Notes: generated from the sequence alone by a model not told the origin. 64,000 nt of DNA from Firmicutes bacterium AM31-12AC (GCA_003480425.1 QUJA01000005.1:62001-126000); one strand, 5' to 3'; counted from the first letter of the stretch, positions 51,121 through 60,967 are shown. Made by a program: numbers and translations.

Positions 51121-52620
51121 ATGAAACGACTGGAAATGAGTGGAATATATAAAGCATTTAACGATATTCCGGTGTTGAAGGATGTACATCTGACAGTGGA
51201 AGCAGGAGAAGTACATGCACTGTTAGGTGAGAATGGTGCCGGAAAATCAACATTGATGAATGTGCTGACCGGAGTATACCGAAGAGATGCAGGAAAGATT
51301 CTGTTTGATGGAAAAGAATTGAATAATACATCAGTCAAACAGACAGAGCAGCAGGGGATTGCATTTGTCCATCAGGAACTGAATCTGTTCAATGATTTGC
51401 TTGTTTATGAAAATATATTTCTTGGAAAGGAATATACCAATAAATTTGGAAAATTGGATAAGAAACGAATGAAAGATGAGGCAAAGAAATTATTTGCTGA
51501 ACTGGAAGTAGAGATTGACCCGGATGAGAAAGTAGAAGAACTGACGCCGAGCCAGAAACAGTTGCTTGAGATATCAAAGGCATTATTTTTTAATGCAAAG
51601 TTATTGATCTTAGATGAGCCGACAACATCTCTGAATAACCAGGAAATCGATCATTTATTCCGTATTATCCGCAGATTAAAGGAAAAAGGAACATCATTTA
51701 TTTTCATTTCCCACAAGATGCCGGAGATTTTTGAAATTGCAGATCGCTATACAGTACTGATGAATGGAACATTTATTGGAGAAGGCAATATTGCAGATAC
51801 CAATCCGGAAGCAATCACAAAGATGATGGTAGGTTCCAATTACAATGCAGAGGAAAATTATCAGACGCGTGCATGTGGAGATACCATCTTAGAGATCAAG
51901 AATTTTACAGGTCATGGATTTAAAAATGTAAATCTGGATGTGAAAAAGGGCGAGATCGTTGGAATGACAGGACTGCAGGGATCCGGAAGCAGTGAATTGT
52001 TACAGGGAATCTTCGGTGTGACTCGTGCAGACGGTGGTGCAATTCATGTAAATGGAGAAAATGTTCCGCTACATTCGATACATAAAGCGATGAAACATAA
52101 AATCGCGATGCTTCCTGCCAACAGAAAAGAAAATTCAGTGATCGCGGATATGAGTTTACTGGAAAATATGTATCTGGCAGAACATACATTGTCAGCAAAA
52201 CAATTCCAGATTTCAAAGAAAAAAGAAGAGGACAAATTTGCAAAATACAAAAAATTGTTGAATGTAAAGGCACAGAACAGTGCAGATCCAATCACTTCTT
52301 TGAGTGGAGGAAATCAGCAGAAAGTATTTCTGGCAAGATGGCTGAATACAGAAGCAGAGATTCTTTTGCTGGATAATCCGACACAGGGAATTGATGTAGG
52401 AGCGAAAGCGGAAATTTACAAATTGATTTTGGAGCTGGCAGAATCCGGAAAAACCATTTTGATCAACACATTGGAGATTCCTGAATTACAGAAAGTGGCA
52501 GACCGATGTGCAGTATTTTATGACGGAGAGCTTGTGAAGATGTTAAAGCATGAAGAAATCAATGAAGAGACCGTTATGATGTATTCTACAAATGCACTGA
52601 ATGCAGGGGAGGAGCGATAA
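51121..52620 (+). CDS. Sugar ABC transporter ATP-binding protein (two ATPase domains)
   Basis: A 499-residue RbsA/MglA-type protein. The first ATPase half has Walker A GENGAGKSTL, signature region LTPSQKQLLEISKAL and Walker B LLILDEPTTSLN. The second has the usual degenerate P-loop GLQGSGSSELLQGI, signature SLSGGNQQKVFLARWL and Walker B ILLLDNPTQGID. In this family, the second half often has reduced ATPase activity; the Asn in place of Glu in LLDNPT supports that here. It drives the permease encoded 2 bases downstream. Confidence 0.93.
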   Translation: MKRLEMSGIYKAFNDIPVLKDVHLTVEAGEVHALLGENGAGKSTLMNVLTGVYRRDAGKILFDGKELNNTSVKQTEQQGIAFVHQELNLFNDLLVYENIFLGKEYTNKFGKLDKKRMKDEAKKLFAELEVEIDPDEKVEELTPSQKQLLEISKALFFNAKLLILDEPTTSLNNQEIDHLFRIIRRLKEKGTSFIFISHKMPEIFEIADRYTVLMNGTFIGEGNIADTNPEAITKMMVGSNYNAEENYQTRACGDTILEIKNFTGHGFKNVNLDVKKGEIVGMTGLQGSGSSELLQGIFGVTRADGGAIHVNGENVPLHSIHKAMKHKIAMLPANRKENSVIADMSLLENMYLAEHTLSAKQFQISKKKEEDKFAKYKKLLNVKAQNSADPITSLSGGNQQKVFLARWLNTEAEILLLDNPTQGIDVGAKAEIYKLILELAESGKTILINTLEIPELQKVADRCAVFYDGELVKMLKHEEINEETVMMYSTNALNAGEER

Positions 52621-52622
52621 AG

Positions 52623-53642
52623 ATGAAAACAAAAAAATCAATGTTGGGGAAAATATGGTCCCGCTATAATTATGTATTTGTATTTTTAGTAATCTTTTTA
52701 GTATATGCGTTATCGAGCAATGGATTGACATGGAACGGGGTGATGAATATATTTCGTCATTCTGCTGTAGTTGGAATCATTGCACTTGGGATGGGTCTTG
52801 TATGCCTGACTGGTGAAATCGATCTGTCAGTAGGTTCAATGCTGGCAATGGTCAGTGGATTTGCAGTTGTCATCTTTAATATGACGGATAATATTTTTAT
52901 AACATTATTATTTACAATTGTATTTGGCGCAATATGTGGATTAATTAATGGTGTATTAGTCGGTGCAGTAGAAATGCCAGCGTTTATTGTGACACTTGCG
53001 ACAATGTTAATTTATCGTTCCGTAGCACAGTATGCATGCCAGCATATTTCAAAAGAATTATGCGGAGGTGGAAGTTCTGTTTATCGTATGGCATCCAGTC
53101 ACACTTCGTATCAGGCATTGTATCAGTTTGGAAATGGAAAATTCCTTACAATTCCGGTGGTAGGACTTATTTTGCTGATTATGACAGCACTGATTGTGTA
53201 CATTTCTACGAGTACAAAATTTGGTAAAAAGGTATATGCAATTGGAAGTAACGAAAAAGGTGCCAAAATGTCGGGAATCAGTGTTAGTGAAATGAAAGTG
53301 GTTGTATTTGTTCTAGCGGGTGTTATGACAGGTATTGCAGCATTTTTGTGGATTGCAATGAACGGATCTTCCGACCCGGCAACGACAGGAAAAAGTTATG
53401 AAATGTATGCAATCGCAGCAGTGGTACTCGGTGGAATCAGTATGTCAGGCGGAAAAGGAAGATGTCTTGGCATTTTGTTCGGAGCTATGTCTTATACAAT
53501 CATAGATAAAATAATTGTGGCCTTGAAGATGGATTCACTAATTAATGATGCGATTAAAGGAACGATTTTGATTATCGTAATCTTGATTCAGCTCGCAGGA
53601 CCGAAGGTAAAAGAGCTTGTAACAAGCAGACGAAAAAATTAG
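52623..53642 (+). CDS. Sugar ABC transporter permease (RbsC type)
   Basis: A 339-residue membrane protein with about nine or ten helices and the family motif GAICGLINGVLVGAVEMPAFIV, written here as LINGVLVGAVEMPAFIVTLA, followed by YAIGSNEKGAKMSGISV and AVVLGGISMSGGKG. It forms the channel of the ribose/galactose-type importer together with the ATPase and the binding lipoprotein. The gap to the ATPase gene is 2 bases, so the two are coupled. A hairpin follows, and then a carboxylesterase gene. Confidence 0.92.
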   Translation: MKTKKSMLGKIWSRYNYVFVFLVIFLVYALSSNGLTWNGVMNIFRHSAVVGIIALGMGLVCLTGEIDLSVGSMLAMVSGFAVVIFNMTDNIFITLLFTIVFGAICGLINGVLVGAVEMPAFIVTLATMLIYRSVAQYACQHISKELCGGGSSVYRMASSHTSYQALYQFGNGKFLTIPVVGLILLIMTALIVYISTSTKFGKKVYAIGSNEKGAKMSGISVSEMKVVVFVLAGVMTGIAAFLWIAMNGSSDPATTGKSYEMYAIAAVVLGGISMSGGKGRCLGILFGAMSYTIIDKIIVALKMDSLINDAIKGTILIIVILIQLAGPKVKELVTSRRKN

Positions 53643-53655
53643 AGAATAAATTAAC

Positions 53656-53699
53656 TAAGCACGACAAAGCGAGAAGTAATCTGTGTTTTGTCGTGCTTA
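53656..53699 (+). terminator. Hairpin after the sugar ABC operon
   Basis: TAAGCACGACAAA (53656-53668) is exactly complementary to TTTGTCGTGCTTA (53687-53699), a 13-bp stem. The T-tract is weak (CTATATAG), so readthrough into the esterase gene is possible. Confidence 0.7.
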
Positions 53700-53734
53700 C
53701 TATATAGATGGCATTATTAAAAAGGAGAGAAAAA

Positions 53735-55077
53735 ATGGTAAGAACTACAAAAGGAGTAGTGGAAGGTGTTGAAAAAAATGGATATGTTGTATTTAAAGGG
53801 ATTCCATATGCCAAGGCTCCAGTAGGAGAGCTGAGATGGAAGCTCCGCAGGAAATGGATGCATGGGAAGGTACATATAAAGCAGATACATTTCAGAATAT
53901 GTGTATGCAGGAATTACCGAAAGCAGAGCATCCATTTATGGGACGTTTTCATAAGGAATTTTATAATAATCCAGAATTTGTTCCGGGAATGGGAGAAGAC
54001 TGTCTGTATTTGAATATCTGGGTGCCGGAGCATGAAGAAGGAGAGAGACTTCCGGTGGCATTCTGGATCCATGGTGGTGGATTTGGCGGCGGCTACAGCA
54101 GTGAACTGGAATTTGATGGAGAAGCATTTTGTAAAAAAGGTGTAATTCTTGTTACAATCAATTATCGGGTAAATATTTTTGGATTTTTTGCACATCCATG
54201 GCTGGATGCAGAAAATGAAAGACATATTTCTGGAAATTATGGAATCTTAGATCAGATCGCAGCATTAAAATGGGTTGCAAATAATATTGAGAACTTTGGC
54301 GGAGATAGTAAAAATATCACAGTATTTGGACAGTCTGCAGGAAGTATGAGTACACAGGTGCTTTGTTCAAGTAAACTGACAGGAGATATTCCGGCAAAGG
54401 CAATTATGCAGAGTGGAATCAGTTGTGATGCAGATGTACTTTATACACCGACATTAAAAGAGGAAGAGGAAATCGGTGAAAGATTTGTCGAACTGACCGG
54501 AAAAACTTCGCTGGAAGAACTTCGTGCAATGTCAACAGAAGAATTGTCTGAAGCAAAAGCAAAATTAGATGATGAGATGTGGAAAACAGGAAGGAGTCTT
54601 GTTGTTGTTCCAAATGCAGATGGATATGTCCTGGAAAAGACAGTTAAAGATGTTTGGAAAGAAGGAACAATGAAGGATATTCCTTATATGTGTGGTGTTG
54701 TGACAGATGATCTTGGAGCAACACCAGATGAAGTAAAAGAAGGAAAGACAGGAATTTTGATGGAAGAGTGCAAGCGTTGGGCTGCAACAAGAGAAGAGAA
54801 AGGTACGCCGGCGTATCTGTATCATTTTGCACATGAACTTCCGGGAGATGACTGGGGGGCCTTCCATTCATCAGAGTTGTGGTATACATTTGGTACATTG
54901 GGCAGATGCTGGAGACCAATGGAGCAGTATGATTATGATTTGAGTGAAGAAATGGTGACATGCTGGACAAACTTTATGAAAACGGGAGATCCGAATGGAG
55001 AAACTCAGATTCAAGAAGAGAAAGAAAAATGGGAGCGTTATACAAAAGAAAATCCTTATGTAAAGATTTTTAAATAA
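53735..55077 (+). pseudogene. Type B carboxylesterase, broken by one frameshift
   Basis: Restored, about 447 residues of the alpha/beta-hydrolase carboxylesterase family (PnbA type). The N-terminal [19 protein letters not shown] is followed, after the break, by [12 protein letters not shown]. Further marks are [11 protein letters not shown], the oxyanion-hole FWIHGGGFGGGY, the nucleophile elbow FGQSAGSMST and the His in GAFHSSELWYTFG. It may remove acyl groups from plant glycosides taken up by the adjoining ABC system. The frame is lost at 53840-53841 (GGAAG, one more A restores LRWKAPQ). ATG 53735 follows AAAGGAGAG. All catalytic motifs are present, so the gene is probably intact in the organism. 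Confidence 0.87.
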
Positions 55078-55122
55078 TAATGTGGAAACGAATAGCTTAA
55101 AATGTGAATAAAATATATTAGT

Positions 55123-55160
55123 AAAAGTGCTGCTTTCTGAATATCAGGGGCAGCATTTTT
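55123..55160 (+). terminator. Terminator after the esterase gene
   Basis: AAAAGTGCTGC pairs with GCAGCATTTTT (one G-T pair), with a T-tract. Confidence 0.78.
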
Positions 55161-55187
55161 GAAAATGAAGTTTAGAGGGAGGAAAAC

Positions 55188-55373
55188 AAGGGAGCAAAAT
55201 TATTGATTGCAGCAGACTGTACAGCTTATGCATATGCAAATATACATCAGGAATTCATGCGTGGAAAGGTGATGCTGATTGGATGTCCGAAGTTTAATGC
55301 TGTAGATTACAGTGGAAAATTTATTCCGTGGCAGGTTGTGACAATTTCTATAGATGGTCAAATTCTGGATTAG
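55188..55373 (+). pseudogene. Remnant of a 4Fe-4S ferredoxin-domain protein
   Basis: The frame reads LLIAADCTAYAYANIHQEF, then MRGKVMLIGCPKFNAVDYSG, which matches by memory the centre of cytoplasmic iron-sulfur proteins annotated as 4Fe-4S binding protein (typically LIAADCTAYAYGNFH...KGKITLIGCPKLD). The N-terminal cysteine clusters and the C-terminal end are missing, and the last residues are unrelated. No start with ribosome site is present. It is a decayed fragment in the 420-bp gap before the cupin gene; nothing else was recognised there. Confidence 0.65.
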
Positions 55374-55497
55374 TTGGAATTGTCAGAGATTGAACAATAT
55401 AAGATATAAGATTAATAGATGCGGCAATAAACAATAATGGTTAAATTGCTAAACATCGGTTTATAATAAAATAAAAAATATTTGGAGGAAGAAAAAA

Positions 55498-55827
55498 ATG
55501 GCAGGAATTAAAAATTTTAACAAAGCAGAAGTAGTAACATTAAAAGAACAGGTAGCATATCAGGAAGGTCAGGTTGTCTCAAAAACACTTGCTCAAAATG
55601 AACATTTAAGTGTAACACTGTTTGCATTCGATAAAGATGAAGAAATCAGCACACATGAGTCAGGCGGTGATGCATTTGTAACATGTCTGGACGGAGTTGG
55701 AAAAATCACAATTGATGGAGAAGAATACATTTTAAAAGAAGGTGAATCCATTGTAATGCCAGCCAAACACCCACATGCAGTGTATGGACAGGAGCAGTTT
55801 AAGATGTTGCTGGTGGTTGTGTTTTAG
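55498..55827 (+). CDS. Small cupin-domain protein
   Basis: A 109-residue single-domain cupin. The beta-barrel motifs are ISTHESGGDAFVTCLDGVG and GESIVMPAKHPHAVYGQEQF; the metal-site histidines are His in THESGG and the pair in KHPHAV. Proteins of this size bind a metal and often a sugar or small ligand, and their reactions differ widely. TTTGGAGGAAG precedes the ATG. It is a single gene between decayed sequence and the TtcA-like gene; function unknown. Confidence 0.82.
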   Translation: MAGIKNFNKAEVVTLKEQVAYQEGQVVSKTLAQNEHLSVTLFAFDKDEEISTHESGGDAFVTCLDGVGKITIDGEEYILKEGESIVMPAKHPHAVYGQEQFKMLLVVVF

Positions 55828-55832
55828 AGTAC

Positions 55833-55934
55833 TGGCTTATACGGTCTTTTTGGAAAGCATCATATTGGATTTCTTGCTCATGGAAACTGAACAGAAATTC
55901 ACATTCTATTTTCTCTAGAAGGACCGTATCGCCA
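55833..55934. repeat. Inverted repeat bounding about 100 bp after the cupin gene
   Basis: ATACGGTC (55839-55846) is complementary to GACCGTAT (55922-55929). The match extends outwards (TGGC 55833-55836 with GCCA 55931-55934) past small bulges. The enclosed 75 bases hold no gene. It may be a terminator-like long stem or the relic of a small mobile element. Confidence 0.4.
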
Positions 55935-56046
55935 ATTCATAACCAAAATACAAACACTCCCAGTTGCCGTATCCCGCAAAACGTGATAGGATGTTAAAGG
56001 TATATTCAAAAGCAATTAGATATCATATAGAGAAGGAATTACAAAG

Positions 56047-57195
56047 ATGGGAATTACGGTACAGGAATTAAGAAATCTGGATAAGGACAGCTACCAGATT
56101 ATCGATATGCGAGATGAAATTGAAGTGGCACATGGCAGCATTCCGAATGCGGTTCATGTGCCTGCAGAAGAGATACATAAGGCGATAGAAGAACAGACAG
56201 AAGATGCATTTCCAAGAGATAAGAAACTGGTTATCTGTTGTGCAAGAGGGCGCTTCAGTACAGATGTGGCAGAAGCATTGTGTGAATCCGGTTATGATGC
56301 GGTAAGTCTTCAAGGAGGTTACATTGCATGGTTGCTGGACACGATGAAGCAGCAGGAGGCAGATGAAATCTGCGCAGATGTGGAGCAGAGTATCCGGAAG
56401 AAATTTCATAAACCAATCTGGAGCAAATTCACAAAAGCAATCAATCAGTACGAATTGGTAAAAGAGGGAGATCGAATTGCAGTTTGTATTTCTGGTGGTA
56501 AGGATTCCATGCTAATGGCAAAGTTGTTTCAGGAATTGAAGAGACATAATAAGTTTCAGTTTGATGTAAAATTTCTTGTTATGGATCCGGGATATAGCCC
56601 TGCGAACAGACAGGTTATTGAGGAAAATGCAAGAAAGCTGAAAGTGCCGATCACGGTGTTTGAGTCAGATATTTTTGATTCTGTATACAATATAGAAAAA
56701 TCACCATGTTATTTGTGTGCGCGAATGAGAAGAGGACATTTATACAGTTATGCAAAAGAATTAGGATGCAATAAAATTGCTCTGGGTCATCATTATGACG
56801 ATGTTATTGAGACGATTTTGATGGGAATGTTGTACGGAGCACAGGTTCAGACGATGATGCCGAAGCTTCACAGTACAAATTTTGAAGGAATGGAATTGAT
56901 TCGTCCATTATATCTGGTTCGAGAGGATAGTATTAAAGCGTGGAGAGATTACAACAATTTGCATTTTATTCAGTGTGCCTGCAAATTTACGGATACATGC
57001 ACAACATGTAATAACGAAGAAAATCAGTCAAAAAGAATGGAAATCAAGGCACTTATCCAGGAATTGAAAAAGACAAACAAATATGTTGAAGGAAATATTT
57101 TTAAGAGTGTCGAGAATGTGAATTTAAGTACAATTGTGGCATATAAAGAGCATGGCGTGAAGCATCATTTCTTAGATACATATGATGAAGAGTAG
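56047..57195 (+). CDS. Rhodanese-TtcA fusion: tRNA 2-thiolation-type enzyme
   Basis: A 382-residue two-domain protein. Residues about 1-105 form a rhodanese domain with the active-site loop CARGRFS (Cys65). Residues about 125-370 form a TtcA/TtuA-type PP-loop ATPase with SGGKDS (149-154), LGHHYDDVIETILMGMLYG and two Cys pairs (SPCYLCARM; CTTCNNEE) for an iron-sulfur cluster. It likely thiolates a tRNA base, with the rhodanese domain supplying persulfide sulfur. Fusion of the sulfur donor to the thiolase in one chain is notable. AGAAGGAAT lies upstream of the ATG. Confidence 0.85.
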   Translation: MGITVQELRNLDKDSYQIIDMRDEIEVAHGSIPNAVHVPAEEIHKAIEEQTEDAFPRDKKLVICCARGRFSTDVAEALCESGYDAVSLQGGYIAWLLDTMKQQEADEICADVEQSIRKKFHKPIWSKFTKAINQYELVKEGDRIAVCISGGKDSMLMAKLFQELKRHNKFQFDVKFLVMDPGYSPANRQVIEENARKLKVPITVFESDIFDSVYNIEKSPCYLCARMRRGHLYSYAKELGCNKIALGHHYDDVIETILMGMLYGAQVQTMMPKLHSTNFEGMELIRPLYLVREDSIKAWRDYNNLHFIQCACKFTDTCTTCNNEENQSKRMEIKALIQELKKTNKYVEGNIFKSVENVNLSTIVAYKEHGVKHHFLDTYDEE

Positions 57196-57223
57196 AATAA
57201 AAGGTAAGTAATCAAAGAGTCGT

Positions 57224-57273
57224 AAAAAAGAGACGTAACCGTTATTGAAAACGGATATGCGTCTCTTTTTTTA
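57224..57273 (+). terminator. Strong terminator after the TtcA-like gene
   Basis: AAAAAGAGACG with CGTCTCTTTTT, and an inner CCGTT / AACGG stem, followed by a T run. Its A/T symmetry lets it also stop the convergent hydrogenase operon. Confidence 0.85.
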
Positions 57274-57326
57274 TAAATATGAAGGGTTAGATTTGGTTTA
57301 AAATTGATATTGTGTTAAAAAGTTAT

Positions 57327-59066
57327 TTAAGCTTTTGGCATCTCCCAGGCATTATGGTCTGTATGAAGAAGCATGTGTGATTTGTGAGATAATGGTTTCT
57401 CCATATAGTCAGCATACAGCTTCAATACATCCGGATTCTCATGAGAGAAACGAAGTGGTGCATTGGCATCCAGGAAGTAGAGATTTTCACCACGTTCATG
57501 GGCAAGTTCTTCTCCGTCATGGATTGGCTGACCGCCACCTCCAACGCATCCGCCAGGACAGGCCATAACTTCTACGAAGTCATAGTGTACTTCACCGTGT
57601 TCGATTGCTTCAAGTAATTTACGTGTATTGCCAAGTCCGCTGACAACAGCAGCTTTTACAGTTGCACTGCCAAGCTGTACTTCAGCCTCTATAACACCTG
57701 TTTCAAAAGATGGGCTTCGTACAATTTTAAATGCATCCGGCTCTGGATTTTTTCCTGTTACAAGATAGTGGGCAGAACGAAGAGCTGCCTCCATAACACC
57801 TCCGGTTGCACCGAAGATTACACCGGCACCGCTTCCTTCTTTCATAAGTGGGTCGCATTCACGGTCTACTAATGTAGAAGGTGAAATGTGTGAAGAGCGA
57901 ATCATACGTGTAAGTTCGCGGGTTGTAAGAACCGCATCAATATCATTTCCGGCATATTCTTTATAGAACAGTTCCATGTTTCGTTCGCCTTTTTTAGCAA
58001 CGCAAGGCATGATGGAAAGTGTGTAAATATTTTCTGGTTTTACGCCAATTGATTCAGCAAAATAAGTTTTCATGACTGCACCAAACATCTGCTGTGGAGA
58101 TTTTGCAGTTGATAACTGTGGAACCAGATGAGGGTATTGCGATTTGATAAATCGAACCCATCCAGGGCAGCAGGATGTAAACATTGGACGTAATTTTAAT
58201 TCGCCTTTTGTAAATCTCTGCAGGAATTCATTTCCTTCTTCCATAATGGTCAGGTCAGCAGAGAATGTTGTATCAAATACATAATCTACACCAAGACGTT
58301 TGAGAGAATCCATGATTTTTCCTACAGTTGCTTCTTCACGAGATAATCCGAGAGCTTCACCCCATGCGGCACGTACAGCAGGAGCAACCTGTGCTACAAC
58401 TACCTTATTTGGATCGGCAATGGCACGGAATACTTTTTCTGTATCGTCTCTTTCATGAAGTGCACCAACAGGGCAATGTGTAATGCACTGTCCACAAAGT
58501 GAACAAGATACATCAGAAATCTTTTTGTTTCCTCTTACATTTACTGTTGTTCTAGAACCGGTACTTGTCACATCCCAGATATGTAAATCCTGAATTTTAT
58601 CACAAATCTGGATGCAGCGCATACATTTAATACATTTTTTGGAATCACGGATAAAAGGAAAATCCTTTTCCCATGGAAAATCTTCCAGTCTTTGTTTGTA
58701 TGGAATATCAAGGATATTCAAATCATTTGCGATTTTCTGTAATGTACAGTTTCCACTTCTTACACAAGTTGCGCACTGGCAATCATGTTGAGATAAGATA
58801 AGCTGTACAGTTTTTTTACGGGCATCACGAACTTTAGGACTGTTTGTGTAAATAACCATGCCTTCTATCGCAACGTTATTGCAGGAGGTCATAAGACGAT
58901 CCATTCCTTCGCGCTCGACAACACAGACACGACAGGCTGCGATATCGTTAATGCCTTTTAAATAGCAAAGTTTTGGAATCTGGATGCCGATGGATGCAGC
59001 CGCTTCCATAATGGTTGTACCTTCCGGTACGGAGATTTTTTGGTTATCAATCGTAATATTTACCAT
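57327..59066 (-). CDS. [FeFe]-hydrogenase catalytic subunit
   Basis: A 579-residue hydrogenase of the HydA/HndD type. It has an N-terminal 2Fe-2S ferredoxin domain (CYLKGINDIAACRVCVVE), a His/Cys 4Fe-4S segment (HDCQCATCVRSGNC), two 4Fe-4S clusters (CIKCMRCIQIC; CSLCGQCITHC) and the H-cluster with all three signatures: TSCCPGW, MPCVAKKGE and MACPGGCVGGGGQP. It is cytoplasmic and evolves or oxidises H2 with ferredoxin or NAD(P)H. The first gene of the operon overlaps it by 7 bases and encodes a NuoF/GltD-like flavoprotein, not the usual HydB/HydC pair. The short C-terminal extension is normal for the class. Confidence 0.93.
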   Translation of the reverse strand: MVNITIDNQKISVPEGTTIMEAAASIGIQIPKLCYLKGINDIAACRVCVVEREGMDRLMTSCNNVAIEGMVIYTNSPKVRDARKKTVQLILSQHDCQCATCVRSGNCTLQKIANDLNILDIPYKQRLEDFPWEKDFPFIRDSKKCIKCMRCIQICDKIQDLHIWDVTSTGSRTTVNVRGNKKISDVSCSLCGQCITHCPVGALHERDDTEKVFRAIADPNKVVVAQVAPAVRAAWGEALGLSREEATVGKIMDSLKRLGVDYVFDTTFSADLTIMEEGNEFLQRFTKGELKLRPMFTSCCPGWVRFIKSQYPHLVPQLSTAKSPQQMFGAVMKTYFAESIGVKPENIYTLSIMPCVAKKGERNMELFYKEYAGNDIDAVLTTRELTRMIRSSHISPSTLVDRECDPLMKEGSGAGVIFGATGGVMEAALRSAHYLVTGKNPEPDAFKIVRSPSFETGVIEAEVQLGSATVKAAVVSGLGNTRKLLEAIEHGEVHYDFVEVMACPGGCVGGGGQPIHDGEELAHERGENLYFLDANAPLRFSHENPDVLKLYADYMEKPLSHKSHMLLHTDHNAWEMPKA

Positions 59067-60891
59067 AATGTTTCTCGACCTCCTTTGAAGCTTCCATAAC
59101 CGAAGTGATCACAGCGCAGACAACGTTCGGCTTCTTGATCTGCCTCAGCTTTGGACATACAGTTTTCAACACCATCAAAGTCGCAGACGCGTTCACCTGC
59201 TTCACGTTCCGTTAAGTTTACTCTTCCGCAAGGTTTACGATCACAAAGTTCTGGTTCTGGAATCTCAACATCACAGCTGATGATATGATGATATCCAAGA
59301 TATTCATCAATGTTTGCTGCGACTACTTTAGCAGCTGCAATTGCTTTGATTACAGTTGCAGGACCGGATGCACAGTCTCCACCGGCAAATACGCCAGGAA
59401 TATTATCAAATCCACCGGAAGTTGCAGTCTGGATTTTACCGCGCTGAACAGGTACACCAGCTTCTTCAAAATGCTGAAATTCGATATCTTGTCCGATGGC
59501 AACAATCAGTGTCTGACAAGGAATAAATACGTCTTCTTCTCCTGTCGGTCGTACACTTGCACGTCCGTCTTTGATCTTGCTGATCATTTGCGGAGTAACA
59601 TAAATACCGGTTACATGATTATTGTCATCTACCTGAATTTTGGATGGAGCCATCAGAGTCTGTATTTCAATTCCTTCAGCGATAGCTCCTTCAATTTCAG
59701 CTGCAAGAGCTGTCATATCAGCTGTACGACGACGATATACAATACTTACCTTTTTGGCACCGAGACGTTTTGCAGTGCGGACTGCGTCCATAGATACATT
59801 ACCGCCACCGATAACAGCAACTTCCTGTCCCTCAAGATTTGCAGGTGTTCCTTCGCCGACATCACGGAGAAAACGAACTGCGGAGAGGACACCATCTGCA
59901 TTCTCACCTTCGATACCAAGTTTTTTATCTGTACTTGCTCCGATTGCAATCAGGACAGCGTCATAATCTTCACGAAGACTTTGGATAGTCATATCTTTAC
60001 CGATTCGTTTACCATATTCAACTTCGACACCTGTTTTTAAGATTGCATTAATATCATCATCCAGACGGTCTTTAGGAAGGCGATAATTAGGGATACCATA
60101 GCGAAGCATACCACCTAATTTTGGAAGCATCTCAAATACATGTGTCTGATGTCCCATTAACTGCAGAAAATATGCAGCACTTAGTCCGACTGGACCTCCG
60201 CCTACAACAGCAATTCGTTTACCTGTAGATGGTGAACAGACCGGAGGTGGAACCTCGCCGGCAAAGTCAGCTGCTACACGTTTGAGACCGCGGATATTGA
60301 CAGCATCGTCAACAATATTACGGCGACAACGTGCTTCACAAGGATGCTCGCAGATAAAACCGCAGGTGTAGGGAATGGATTATCTTTTCTGATTAAGCGG
60401 ATAGCATCTGCGTAACGACCTGCTTTTACAAGTGCGATATAACCAGGAATGTCAACATGTGCAGGACAAAGCGATACACAAGGAACCGGCTGAGTATACT
60501 GGCATGTACATCTTCCCTGACGAATATGCTCTTCATAATCTTCACGGCAGCCTAATAAACTTTTGTAGACCATATGAGCAGCCTCGTATCCAATCGGACA
60601 ATCAGAACTTTCCATAATAGAAGTAGCAAGCTCCATCATTTCATCTAGTGTCTGCATGGTAGCTTCGCCATTTAAAACATCTGTCAAAAGGTTTTTTAAC
60701 TGCCAGAGACCGACACGGCAAGGGACACATTTTCCACAGGATTGTGTGTGACACATTTCAAGAAAGGCACGAGTCATATCTACAGGACAAAGTCCCGGAG
60801 GGCTGGATTCGATTCGACGTTCCAAATCACGATAGAGTCCTTCAACAACGACCTGAGCCCGGATAGGGGTAGGGATTTCTAATCTACTCAT
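59060..60891 (-). pseudogene. NuoF C-terminal/GltD-like flavoprotein, hydrogenase partner, one frameshift
   Basis: Restored, about 610 residues. The N-terminal part (about 1-120) is the 4Fe-4S end of NuoF-type diaphorases (SCGKCVPCRVGLWQLKNLL, DCPIGYEAAHM). The rest is a GltD/NfnB-type flavoprotein: a ferredoxin-like cysteine domain (CVSLCPAHVDIPGYI, CGFICEHPCEARCRR), an FAD site IAVVGGGPVGLSAAY, an NAD(P) site VAVIGGGNVSMDAVRTA and the end GVFAGGDCASGPATVIKAI. It would exchange electrons between NAD(P)H and the hydrogenase, possibly by flavin-based bifurcation. The break is at GGG 60371-60373; one more base gives FPYTCGFICEH. A sigma-A promoter lies at 60968-60996 on the minus strand. Confidence 0.87.
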
Positions 60892-60967
60892 ATCAAATTC
60901 TCCTTTTCATAAATAAATTACAAATGTATATACGCATAATATGTAACACGTAAACTTGATTAAGTTT

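Noticed and set aside
59285..60040. Plus-strand frame of 251 codons opposite the NuoF/GltD-like gene
   Set aside because: Cys/Ser/Thr-rich composition typical of an antisense shadow; the minus strand has complete FAD and NAD(P) motifs.
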